From positions 806,001 through 870,000 of the forward strand of contig JADJRO010000003.1 of NCBI GenBank assembly GCA_016712145.1: a DNA stretch of 64,000 nt, written 5' to 3'. Shown one piece after another: positions 34,455 through 41,968 of the stretch (its first letter is position 1; each line of letters opens with the position of its first letter). A program made the translations under genes and the position numbers. Source of the stretch: Saprospiraceae bacterium (GTDB lineage Bacteria > Bacteroidota > Bacteroidia > Chitinophagales > Saprospiraceae). Below the pieces are notes generated by a model that worked only from the letters and a program-made list of their open reading frames with translations, did not search any database and had not been told where the DNA came from.

Positions 34455-35302
34455 CAGACAGGCCTTAATTTATTGTTATTGGACTTTAAATTTCTATTAA
34501 CCAGATAATCAGCCCATTTATCAGGCAAAATTTTTGCCAAAAGTAAGAACAGAAATTTGTTTTTGTGGATCAGGTATCGGGTTTTAGGTTTCGTTGACAG
34601 TAGCGCATCCAGAATTGGTTGATTTAATACCTCCAGAGGCATGGCATTTTCTTCCATTTGTTGAATGATATCTGTAGCTTTTAGAAGATATTGGTCAAAT
34701 AAACCCCCTTTATAATCCTCAGAAACTCCCAAATGTTTACTCCAGATTGCGGTTCGGATCGGCCCGGGCTCAATGACAACTACTGCAATTCCCAATAAAT
34801 TTAATTCTCTTCTAAGACTGTCAGATAAACCTTCCAGGGCAAATTTGGATGCTGCATAACTTCCTAAAAAGGGTGAAGCAAATAAACCTGACACCGAACT
34901 CATGTTAATAATTCGGGAACCGGGTCCATTTTTTTGTAATAGGGGCATCAATTTTTGGATGAGCAATAAATTTCCAAATACATTGACCTGAAATTGGTAT
35001 TTGATCTTTTCCATTGGAACTTCGGTCAAAGGTCCTGGTATGGCTTGTCCTGCATTGTTTATTAAGGCATACAATCCCTTATATCCTACGATTTTTTGAA
35101 TTTGAATTGCGGCAAGCTCAATGGAGTGCTCATTGGCTAGATCCATATACAATTGAATCAGTCCATTGACTGTGTTAGGCAACCCATTCGGAACATCCCG
35201 ATCCCGATGGGTCCCAATGACCTGAAAACCCTGATTTATTAAAAATTTACTTAGATATAAACCTATTCCAGACGAAATTCCTGTAACGACTACAAATTTC
35301 AA
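34454..35302 (-). CDS. Short-chain dehydrogenase/reductase (SDR) family oxidoreductase
   Basis: 282 aa. The Rossmann glycine motif is VVTGISSGIGLYLSKFLINQ, then the NNAG motif in LYALINNAGQAIPGPL, the Ser in IINMSSVSGLFASPFLG, and the catalytic YxxxK in SYAASKFALEGLSDSLRRE. NADP-type specificity is suggested by the basic HRDRD stretch after beta-2. The C-terminal third has a hydrophobic helical tail (KNKFLFLLLAKILPDKWADY) often seen in lipid-acting SDRs. The substrate is unknown. The last base is shared with the M1 gene start. Confidence 0.9.
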   Translation of the reverse strand: MKFVVVTGISSGIGLYLSKFLINQGFQVIGTHRDRDVPNGLPNTVNGLIQLYMDLANEHSIELAAIQIQKIVGYKGLYALINNAGQAIPGPLTEVPMEKIKYQFQVNVFGNLLLIQKLMPLLQKNGPGSRIINMSSVSGLFASPFLGSYAASKFALEGLSDSLRRELNLLGIAVVVIEPGPIRTAIWSKHLGVSEDYKGGLFDQYLLKATDIIQQMEENAMPLEVLNQPILDALLSTKPKTRYLIHKNKFLFLLLAKILPDKWADYLVNRNLKSNNNKLRPV

Positions 35303-35405
35303 TGTATTAATTTAGATGTAAAATTATTGAAAATACCCATCTTTAACGGGACTGCTTATCTTTACCAATCCAAGCACAAGCATTATTTGATCAGAGCCAA
35401 TAATC

Positions 35406-35759
35406 ATGCGATTTTTATTTTTTATTTATGTCTGCCTGTTCCTAACCTCCTGTGTAAGTGATACTTCCATTAAACAGGACGAATTGATTGGAAAATGGAT
35501 TGTGATTGAAGCGCTTCGAAATAATAAAAAAACGAATACCCTGGAAGGTGCCTTTTTCTATTTTGACCAACACATACTGACTACCAATTTTATGGGTGGT
35601 GAAAATCAGGCTGGCTATCAATTGACAAAAAATGTTTTGCAATTAACAAAAGGCATGGATTATACGTTTCACTTAGAAAGGACTCCGGAGCTGGGTGTAA
35701 TTGTAATGAAAACAAAAATTCAGAAAACGGAATTCCTTTTCAAATTAAAGAAAGAATAG
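35406..35759 (+). CDS. Lipocalin-like lipoprotein, small
   Basis: 117 aa. It has a lipoprotein signal (MRFLFFIYVCLFLTSC, lipobox L-T-S-C, Cys16). The mature protein has the lipocalin-like opening ELIGKWIVIEALRNNKKTNT, followed by short beta-strands (FFYFDQHILTTNFMGGENQA) and an end EFLFKLKKE. Several Bacteroidota lipoproteins share this 'KWxIxxA' start, with unknown function. It ends one base before the ATG of the GWxTD gene, so the two are an operon. Confidence 0.7.
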   Translation: MRFLFFIYVCLFLTSCVSDTSIKQDELIGKWIVIEALRNNKKTNTLEGAFFYFDQHILTTNFMGGENQAGYQLTKNVLQLTKGMDYTFHLERTPELGVIVMKTKIQKTEFLFKLKKE

Positions 35760-35760
35760 G

Positions 35761-37215
35761 ATGAACAAGTGGATAGTCTGGTTTCTTTTTCTCCCCAGTT
35801 TGCTCATGAGCAATTCTAAAGAGGGTATAGAGGCCTTTGTGCAATCCAATGTTTTTTATACCACCGAGCTATCTCCCTATCTTGAAATCAGATTGCACAT
35901 TCTAGCAGATCGATTTACAAAAAATATCGAACGGGATAGTTTGTTATCTATTGAATCCCAAGTAACCCTGATTTTGAGAAAAGACAGCAACATTGTCAAA
36001 GCAGAACGTCTGTTGCTAAATTCAACTCCTCAAAAAAGTTTGCACGATATGATTCACCTCGTTCGGTGGCAGCTCCCGGCAGGAAATTATATTTTAGAAA
36101 CTAAAATCGAAGATCTCCGGGATCCCAGCAGAGAGTTGAGCTTGTTAGACTCGGTTGAAATAAAAAACATTCCGTTAAAACCGCATGTGTCTAATTTACA
36201 ATTGGCTTCAGTAATCAGAGAATCAAAAGACACCAATAATTTATTTTATAAAAATGGTTTTATAAGCGAACCGTTGCCTTATAACGTATATAAAGAAACA
36301 CAGAAGTTACTTTGTGCATATTTTGAAACGTATACTTGTGATAAACTTGGTAAACGATTTTTTTATAGATTCAATTTATCCAAGCAAGATTCCGTTGGAA
36401 ATTTTATAGTACAACAAGAATGGCACAAAGCACGCACCGGTCGAAATTTTGATGCGTATTATCTTAAACACGACATCAGTAATTTAACCAGCGGGACCTA
36501 TCGTTTAACAGTTAAATTATTGAATGAATCTTCTAAAGAAGTTGCAGAATCATTTACTGAATTTAACCGGGTTAACCCATTTTGGGATAAAATTGCTAAG
36601 CTGGTTGCGAGCAAAGTAGAAGATCATCAGTTTTTTGATACCTTATCAGAACCAATTATAGACTATAGCTTGCGAGCCATGTATCCCTTGATATCAAGCC
36701 TGGATGTCGATATTCTCAATAATTTTTTTAAGGATAAAAAACTAGAAGAAAAAAGGATTTTTCTGTTTGCGTATTGGAGTGATCAGGCCGACACGGCAAG
36801 AATTGCTTTTGATAAATTTTTAAAATATATCCGAAAGTTGGATGCCATGTTTTATTCAGGCTTTGGTTATGGTTTTGAAACTGCACGTGGAAGTATTTAT
36901 TTACGATACGGAAAGCCAGACGAACAAATTGCTGAAGACAAAGACAACGGAGCCTTTCCCTATGAAATTTGGAAGTACAATAAAATTATTAAAACGGGCC
37001 AAACCAATGTAAAATTTTTATTCTACAATCCGGATCTAGCTGGAAGTGATTTTCGTTTACTGCATTCAACGGCACATGGAGAAACACACAATAAGAATTG
37101 GGAACTTGAACTCTATAAAAATGCCCTTCAGGAAGTGCGTGGCAACAATCCGATCGATGCCAACTCCATTCCAGATGGATACAATCGGAGAGCACGCGAA
37201 TACTTCTACAATTAA
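35761..37215 (+). CDS. GWxTD domain-containing protein
   Basis: 484 aa with a signal peptide (MNKWIVWFLFLPSLLMSN). The N-terminal half is beta-rich with sheet-like strands. The C-terminal part (about 330-450) matches the GWxTD domain: RIFLFAYWSDQADTARIAFD (YW where GW is usual), FKKYIRKLD-type helices and the conserved ETARGSIYLRYGKPDEQIAE. Proteins of this type are found in Bacteroidota envelopes, but their role is not settled. It is transcribed with the lipoprotein upstream and followed by 8-bp repeat arrays. Confidence 0.85.
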   Translation: MNKWIVWFLFLPSLLMSNSKEGIEAFVQSNVFYTTELSPYLEIRLHILADRFTKNIERDSLLSIESQVTLILRKDSNIVKAERLLLNSTPQKSLHDMIHLVRWQLPAGNYILETKIEDLRDPSRELSLLDSVEIKNIPLKPHVSNLQLASVIRESKDTNNLFYKNGFISEPLPYNVYKETQKLLCAYFETYTCDKLGKRFFYRFNLSKQDSVGNFIVQQEWHKARTGRNFDAYYLKHDISNLTSGTYRLTVKLLNESSKEVAESFTEFNRVNPFWDKIAKLVASKVEDHQFFDTLSEPIIDYSLRAMYPLISSLDVDILNNFFKDKKLEEKRIFLFAYWSDQADTARIAFDKFLKYIRKLDAMFYSGFGYGFETARGSIYLRYGKPDEQIAEDKDNGAFPYEIWKYNKIIKTGQTNVKFLFYNPDLAGSDFRLLHSTAHGETHNKNWELELYKNALQEVRGNNPIDANSIPDGYNRRAREYFYN

Positions 37216-37252
37216 GACGAGCTATGTACTTGTTTTGCAAGCAACATGATCT

Positions 37253-37286
37253 AGCTAATTAGCTAGTAAGCTTATAAGCTTACAAG
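37253..37286. repeat. 8-bp-period tandem repeat (AGCTAATT type)
   Basis: Units AGCTAATT, AGCTAGTA, AGCTTATA, AGCTTACA lie between the GWxTD gene and the second array at 37309. The same family occurs at 54926, downstream of the di-heme gene. Confidence 0.7.
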
Positions 37287-37308
37287 GTATAAGCTTTTAA
37301 ACACGAAT

Positions 37309-37373
37309 CTTCCCAGCTTCCCAGCTTCCCAGCTTAACAGCTTAATAGCTTCCCAGCTTAACAGCTTAACAGC
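37309..37373. repeat. 8-bp-period tandem repeat (CTTCCCAG / CTTAACAG)
   Basis: Eight in-register units: CTTCCCAG x3, CTTAACAG, CTTAATAG, CTTCCCAG, CTTAACAG x2. There is no gap or phase change. It lies just upstream of the folD promoter. Confidence 0.9.
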
Positions 37374-37381
37374 ATCCTCCC

Positions 37382-37389
37382 TATATTTG
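37382..37389 (+). promoter_or_regulatory. Bacteroidota -7 box before folD
   Basis: TATATTTG fits TAnnTTTG, 35 bases before the ATG at 37425 and directly after the 8-bp repeat array. The array may thus form the upstream promoter region. Confidence 0.55.
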
Positions 37390-37424
37390 CACTCCAAATT
37401 TATAAATTCCACAATTCAAACCCT

Positions 37425-38300
37425 ATGCTTCTATTAGACGGCAATAAATTATCAACGATTATAAGAAAGGAGATCTTGGCTAAAGTCATCCAGTTTTGTC
37501 AGAATGACATTCGGCCACCTCATTTAGCAGCGGTCATCGTTGGGGATAATCCTGCCAGTCAGGCTTATGTACGAAATAAAATGCGCGCTTGCGAAGAAGT
37601 CGGTTTTGCATCAAGTTTGATTAAGAAACCACTTGCAACTACCCAATCCGAATTGTTGGATATTATTGCCAAATTAAACGAGGATGATCAACTGGACGGT
37701 TACATCGTGCAACTCCCTTTGCCCAGACACATCGATGAACATGCAATTAATTTGGCGATCAATCCGATAAAAGATGTCGATGGATTTCATCCCAATAATT
37801 TTGGAAAAATGGCTTTGGGATTTAAAGCATTTCAACCGGCTACACCCATGGGGATTATGATGATGCTTGATCGTTATCAAATTGATACTGAAGGAAAACA
37901 TTGCGTGGTATTGGGGAGAAGCAATATTGTCGGTACCCCCATCGCCTTATTGATGTCTAAAAAAACCAAGCCAGGCAATGCAACCGTAACGATCGCTCAT
38001 AGCCGTACATCCAATTTAAAGGAAATTTGTCTGAGTGCGGATATATTAATTGCTGCTTTGGGAATTCCTGGATTTGTGAAAGGAGATATGGTTAAAGAAG
38101 GTGTTGTAGTAATCGATGTTGGTATAAATAAAATGGAGGACCCGGGAGTATCAAAAGGATATCGCTTGGTTGGGGATGTAGATTTTAATGAAGTTTCCCG
38201 AAAAGCAAGTGCAATTACACCTGTACCCGGAGGCGTAGGTCCGATGACAATCACGGCGTTGTTGGAAAACACCTGGAGCGCCTATAGTAAAGTATATTAA
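37425..38300 (+). CDS. folD: Methylenetetrahydrofolate dehydrogenase/cyclohydrolase
   Basis: 291 aa, usual length. Family motifs: AAVIVGDNPASQAYVRNKMR near the N-terminus, GYIVQLPLPRHIDEHAIN, KDVDGFHPNN, CVVLGRSNIVGTPIALLMSK (the NADP-binding Rossmann region) and VVDVGINKMED plus PGGVGPMTITALLENT at the end. It converts 5,10-methylene-THF to 10-formyl-THF in one-carbon metabolism. It is followed 2 bases later by prmA in the same operon. Confidence 0.96.
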   Translation: MLLLDGNKLSTIIRKEILAKVIQFCQNDIRPPHLAAVIVGDNPASQAYVRNKMRACEEVGFASSLIKKPLATTQSELLDIIAKLNEDDQLDGYIVQLPLPRHIDEHAINLAINPIKDVDGFHPNNFGKMALGFKAFQPATPMGIMMMLDRYQIDTEGKHCVVLGRSNIVGTPIALLMSKKTKPGNATVTIAHSRTSNLKEICLSADILIAALGIPGFVKGDMVKEGVVVIDVGINKMEDPGVSKGYRLVGDVDFNEVSRKASAITPVPGGVGPMTITALLENTWSAYSKVY

Positions 38301-38302
38301 CC

Positions 38303-39145
38303 ATGGTAGATTGCATTTCGTACCGCATTGAAACCAGTCCGGAGTCTTTTGATTTATTACTTGCAGTTTTATCAGAGTTGGGAGCTGATGCCTTTCAGGA
38401 ACACGAAGATGCATTGGAAGCTTTTCTGGAAGGGGAAGACCTCTTGCAAAAACAAACAGTAATTGAATCCTACCTAATAGAACACAAACTCGTTTTTTAT
38501 AAAATCGAGCATCAACGAAAAGACTGGAATGCAGAATGGGAATCTAATTTTACTCCATATACAATTGAAACTAAATTAATCGTTAGAGCTCCCTTTCATC
38601 CTGGCGATCCAAATTATACAGAGGAACTTATCATATTTCCAAAGATGGCTTTTGGGACGGGGCATCATGAAACCACTTCCATGATTTTATCTTATATAGT
38701 GGATCAGGATTTTTCCAATAAAAAAGTCCTTGACTTTGGTTGCGGTACGGGCATCCTTGGAATTCTTACTGCCAAACATCATGCAGATCAAGTGGTTTTT
38801 ATTGACAATGATCCTTTATGTATCGATAATACCCAGGAAAATTTGCGATTGAATTTTGTTGAAAAGGGTCAAGTGCATTTGGGATCTGCAGATATAATTC
38901 CAAAAATGGAATTTGATTTGATTATAGCCAACATTACCCGGAACATTTTATTGGATACCTTGCCCATATTGTCACAACATTTGAAACAAAACGGCCAAAT
39001 CATTTTATCTGGTTTTCTTCATCAAGATTTGGATGATATGAACCACCAAATACATGCTGTTGGTTTAAATTATAAAAGTCACATGCAAAAAGGAGAATGG
39101 ATTTGCATTATTGCGGAAAAACCAATGCCCCATCAAAAGATTTAA
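38303..39145 (+). CDS. prmA: Ribosomal protein L11 methyltransferase
   Basis: 280 aa. It has the N-terminal PrmA substrate domain, then the SAM motif KVLDFGCGTGILGILTAKHH and the NPPY-like IANITRNILLDTLPILSQHL found in PrmA. The conserved FPKMAFGTGHHETTSMILSY is also typical. It methylates ribosomal protein L11. Its start is 3 bases after the folD stop. Its 3' end overlaps the convergent maf gene by 38 bases. Confidence 0.94.
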   Translation: MVDCISYRIETSPESFDLLLAVLSELGADAFQEHEDALEAFLEGEDLLQKQTVIESYLIEHKLVFYKIEHQRKDWNAEWESNFTPYTIETKLIVRAPFHPGDPNYTEELIIFPKMAFGTGHHETTSMILSYIVDQDFSNKKVLDFGCGTGILGILTAKHHADQVVFIDNDPLCIDNTQENLRLNFVEKGQVHLGSADIIPKMEFDLIIANITRNILLDTLPILSQHLKQNGQIILSGFLHQDLDDMNHQIHAVGLNYKSHMQKGEWICIIAEKPMPHQKI

Positions 39146-39710
39146 GTCCTTCGTAAACTAAATCAGTTGGCAAACCCATAATGTTTGCCTGACTTCCATG
39201 TATGTGAGATATTTTACAAAGTCCAATCCATTCTTGCACAGCATATGCCCCTGCTTTATCGTAGGGTTTATACTGCGCTATATACCAACAAATTTCTTCA
39301 TGATTTAATGGGCGTAAATAAACTTCAGAACTCCCGGTAAATGCTATTTTTTTATGGTGGTCCTGGAGACACACCCCTGTATAAACGAGATGTTTTTTAC
39401 CAGATAAATGTGCCAGCGTAGCATACGCTTCATCAAAATCTGAAGGTTTTCCAAAAACCCGGTCATTAAGTACCACAATTGAATCAGCAGTTAATAAGAT
39501 CTCATTTGGAGCGATGCTGTGAATGGCATGCTTTGATTTGTTTTCAGCAATATGTTGTGCGACTTTAAATACCGCCAGATCATCCGGGTAGCTTTCTTCA
39601 AAATCAAAACTCCGTTGTTCAAACCAAAATCCGGATTCCTGCATCAATTGAAATCTCCTTGGAGAGTTAGATGCAAGAATTATTTTCCTTAAATTAATTT
39701 TAGAATTCAT
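39108..39710 (-). CDS. maf: Maf-family nucleotide pyrophosphatase
   Basis: 200 aa. Maf motifs: IILASNSPRRFQLMQESGFW at the N-terminus (SxSPRR substrate loop), ILLTADSIVVLNDRVFGKPS and YDKAGAYAVQEWIGLCKISH. It hydrolyses non-canonical nucleoside triphosphates. It is last in a minus-strand run (kdsC, UbiA-like, maf) with overlapping ends, and overlaps the 3' end of prmA by 38 bases. Confidence 0.94.
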   Translation of the reverse strand: MNSKINLRKIILASNSPRRFQLMQESGFWFEQRSFDFEESYPDDLAVFKVAQHIAENKSKHAIHSIAPNEILLTADSIVVLNDRVFGKPSDFDEAYATLAHLSGKKHLVYTGVCLQDHHKKIAFTGSSEVYLRPLNHEEICWYIAQYKPYDKAGAYAVQEWIGLCKISHIHGSQANIMGLPTDLVYEGLKSFDGALVFPQ

Positions 39711-40617
39711 ACAATACGCAAAATAGAATTAATCCTGAAAGCATTAGAAATTTTAAGGATGCACTGACATGAGCAAAATCCTTTTGTTGAAATGATTTAT
39801 ATAATTGAAAGGAACAATAACTTGCCGGAGCTAATGCAAATACAATGGCTAATACTTGATTGAAGGCTGTGGGTTGACGAATCATGTCAAGAACCAATAG
39901 CGCGTCCAATGCAAACATACACCACAACGTCATCTTTTTCGCAGTTGGTATTCCATAGAAAACGGCCGTACTTTGGCATTGTTGGGCTTGATCCGGAATA
40001 GAGTCTTCCAGATCTTTACAGAGCTCACGGCACAAATTGCAAAGCATTGCAAATATTCCCAGCATTAAAAACCGGTAATTCAACTGAGCCCACAAAGAAT
40101 AATCGAGCATTCGTAAATCATTTAAATTCTCACGGAATGCAAAGGGGATAAAAAGCAGCGCAAGCCCGGTAAAAGCAGCAACAATTAAATTACCCAATAC
40201 AGGAAAACATTTCAATTTATAAGAGTAAATCCAAAGTAAAAAAACACTAAACGGATAGATCCACCACAACAGCGTTTGGTGGCTTGTTTTGGCCAAATAA
40301 AAACTAATTGCTGCACCGACTCCAATTAAACTTATATAGAGCATCCAGCAAAATTGCAAGCTAAAATATTTAGGAATAATAAAATGGGATTCCTGTGTAG
40401 CATCTAAATGCCGATCATAAATTGCATTGATCACATTGCCGGAAGCACAAACCATAGTAAATCCGAGAATTAGCAATAAAAACTGATTGAAATTTAAAGT
40501 CAATTCATCCGGGTCAAAAAATGGAAGTATTAAAAAGCGAAATACTAAAAATTGACTCAAAGCCAGAATAAATAAATTAGGCAATCGAAGCAGGCGATTC
40601 CAGGCTTTGATTACCAT
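39700..40617 (-). CDS. UbiA-family prenyltransferase
   Basis: 305 aa, integral membrane, about 8-9 hydrophobic segments. The two Asp-rich UbiA motifs are visible: NVINAIYDRHLDATQESHFI (NxxxxxDxxxD) and NLCRELCKDLEDSIPDQAQQ (second motif with D-x-E-D). These bind Mg-prenyl diphosphate. Bacteroidota carry several UbiA homologues for menaquinone and other prenylated products; this one resembles the geranylgeranylglycerol-phosphate synthase-like branch, which is only an impression. Its start overlaps the kdsC-like 3' end by 7 bases. Confidence 0.85.
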   Translation of the reverse strand: MVIKAWNRLLRLPNLFILALSQFLVFRFLILPFFDPDELTLNFNQFLLLILGFTMVCASGNVINAIYDRHLDATQESHFIIPKYFSLQFCWMLYISLIGVGAAISFYLAKTSHQTLLWWIYPFSVFLLWIYSYKLKCFPVLGNLIVAAFTGLALLFIPFAFRENLNDLRMLDYSLWAQLNYRFLMLGIFAMLCNLCRELCKDLEDSIPDQAQQCQSTAVFYGIPTAKKMTLWCMFALDALLVLDMIRQPTAFNQVLAIVFALAPASYCSFQLYKSFQQKDFAHVSASLKFLMLSGLILFCVLYEF

Positions 40618-41104
40618 GAATCCTGTGCTTGTAAGATTTTTTCAATGATTTCACGAACGCAGCCATTGCCACCGCTTGCAGAAGAGATGTATTTTGAAAC
40701 GGAAATAATTTCAGGTACAGCATCTGATGGGCAACAAGGGAGTTCTACCCGTTTCATGATTTCAAGATCCGGCAAATCGTCTCCAACATAGGCACACATT
40801 GAATGTTCCATATTCCATGATTTTAAAAGTTGATTCAGGACTTCCAATTTATTTTCAACTCCAAGGTAAATTTCTTTAACACCCAATAATTCAAAACGAA
40901 TGCGTGTACCTTCAGAACGACCTCCTGAAATTATCCCAACATTAAGACCTGCCTGGAGAGCCCGTTTGATGGCATAACCATCTTTAACATTCATGCTCCT
41001 TAAAATTGGCCTTCTTCGGTTACCAGGATTTTATTATCTGTTAAAACCCCGTCAATGTCCATTACGATGGCCTTGATTTTTGGAAAAAGCTGATATACAT
41101 TCAT
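40611..41104 (-). CDS. kdsC: 3-deoxy-D-manno-octulosonate 8-phosphate phosphatase-like (KdsC, HAD), frameshifted
   Basis: Restored, about 164 aa, the usual KdsC length. The HAD motif I is AIVMDIDGVLTDNKILV near the N-terminus (start ATG at 41104), then motif II-like GLNVGIISGGRSEGTRIRFE and motif IV MCAYVGDDLPDLEIMKRVEL. As read, the frame stops after EEGQF; one missing base in an A4 run (plus-strand 41002-41005) restores EEGQFLRSMNVKDGYAIKRA. KdsC removes phosphate from KDO-8-P in lipopolysaccharide synthesis. The flanks are intact, so a sequencing slip is likely. It heads the kdsC-UbiA-maf run. Confidence 0.82.
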
Positions 41105-41225
41105 GCATTAAAGGTATATGAATCTCGAATATTCGTTGAGCTTACAAATTTTTAATTTCGAATTTCTCTGCTAAAAAATAGGAATAAAATTTATAGCAGG
41201 GATTGTTGGTTTTTTTTGAACAGGA

Positions 41226-41474
41226 TTACGAATTATTATCCCTCCATTCATAGACCCACTTGGCTTGGATTTGCTCCAGATGTGCTTCGCTGCAGGCATC
41301 GCGATGTCCTTCAAAATTCGGAATTTCCAATACCCATTCAATTAAATCGGTGAAACGAATTCTGTATATTTTTCCTTCATTAAATTCACTTCCAAAGCGC
41401 TCATATAACGCCATGGCGATGTCTTCATGATCTGCCCAATGAATGGGTAAATTTTCAATTTCTTTAAATGACAT
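41226..41474 (-). CDS. iscX: Fe-S cluster assembly protein IscX
   Basis: 82 aa. The IscX/YfhJ signature: LPIHWADHEDIAMALYERFG and RIRFTDLIEWVLEIPNFEGH, followed by the E-x(n)-W-type end AKWVYEWRDN. It binds IscS and iron and tunes Fe-S cluster assembly. Its start is 11 bases after the ferredoxin stop, so the two are an operon as in many isc clusters, although iscS/U/hsc are not nearby. Confidence 0.9.
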   Translation of the reverse strand: MSFKEIENLPIHWADHEDIAMALYERFGSEFNEGKIYRIRFTDLIEWVLEIPNFEGHRDACSEAHLEQIQAKWVYEWRDNNS

Positions 41475-41485
41475 GCTTGTACGTA

Positions 41486-41827
41486 TTAATGTTCGTGTCC
41501 AATAATTCTTTTTTGGTCAGGAATCTCAACTTTGATATCAGCATGTTCATCCAGTAAAATACACTGACATGCTAAACGGGATTCCAGCCTGGGATTGATT
41601 GCCCGATCAATAAAATCTTCTTCTTTATCTGAAATGGATTCTAAAAAGGATTCTCCGGAATGAATATATACATGGCAGGTTGAACAAGCGCAAACGCCAC
41701 CACAATTATGATTGAGATGAATATCGTGTTCTTCAGTAATTTCCAGGATCGATTTATCCAAAGCAGCGCACTCGACAACCCGATCGTCAATGCTCTTATC
41801 CTCAAAAATAAAATGTATTCTGGCCAT
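41486..41827 (-). CDS. fdx: Adrenodoxin-type 2Fe-2S ferredoxin
   Basis: 113 aa. The cluster cysteines are arranged CGGVCACSTCHVYI (C-x5-C-x2-C) plus the fourth Cys in RLACQCILLDEHADIKVEIP, as in Isc ferredoxins. It likely supplies electrons for Fe-S cluster assembly, which agrees with iscX downstream. It is divergent from the double-AAA gene, with 141 bp between starts. Confidence 0.92.
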   Translation of the reverse strand: MARIHFIFEDKSIDDRVVECAALDKSILEITEEHDIHLNHNCGGVCACSTCHVYIHSGESFLESISDKEEDFIDRAINPRLESRLACQCILLDEHADIKVEIPDQKRIIGHEH

Positions 41828-41968
41828 TATAAAACTGAAAGCTTAACACGAAGTCCGCTTAAAAGTTCATTTTTTAAGGAAATTCAGGATTTTTTAAAAA
41901 ATTGGCTGAACCATCCAATTTTGAATAAATGTGTTATATATTTATTCTTGAATCTGGTATAAACCGAA

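Noticed and set aside
37309..37373. CRISPR or phage-type repeats in the 8-bp arrays
   Set aside because: Units are 8 bases with no spacers between them.
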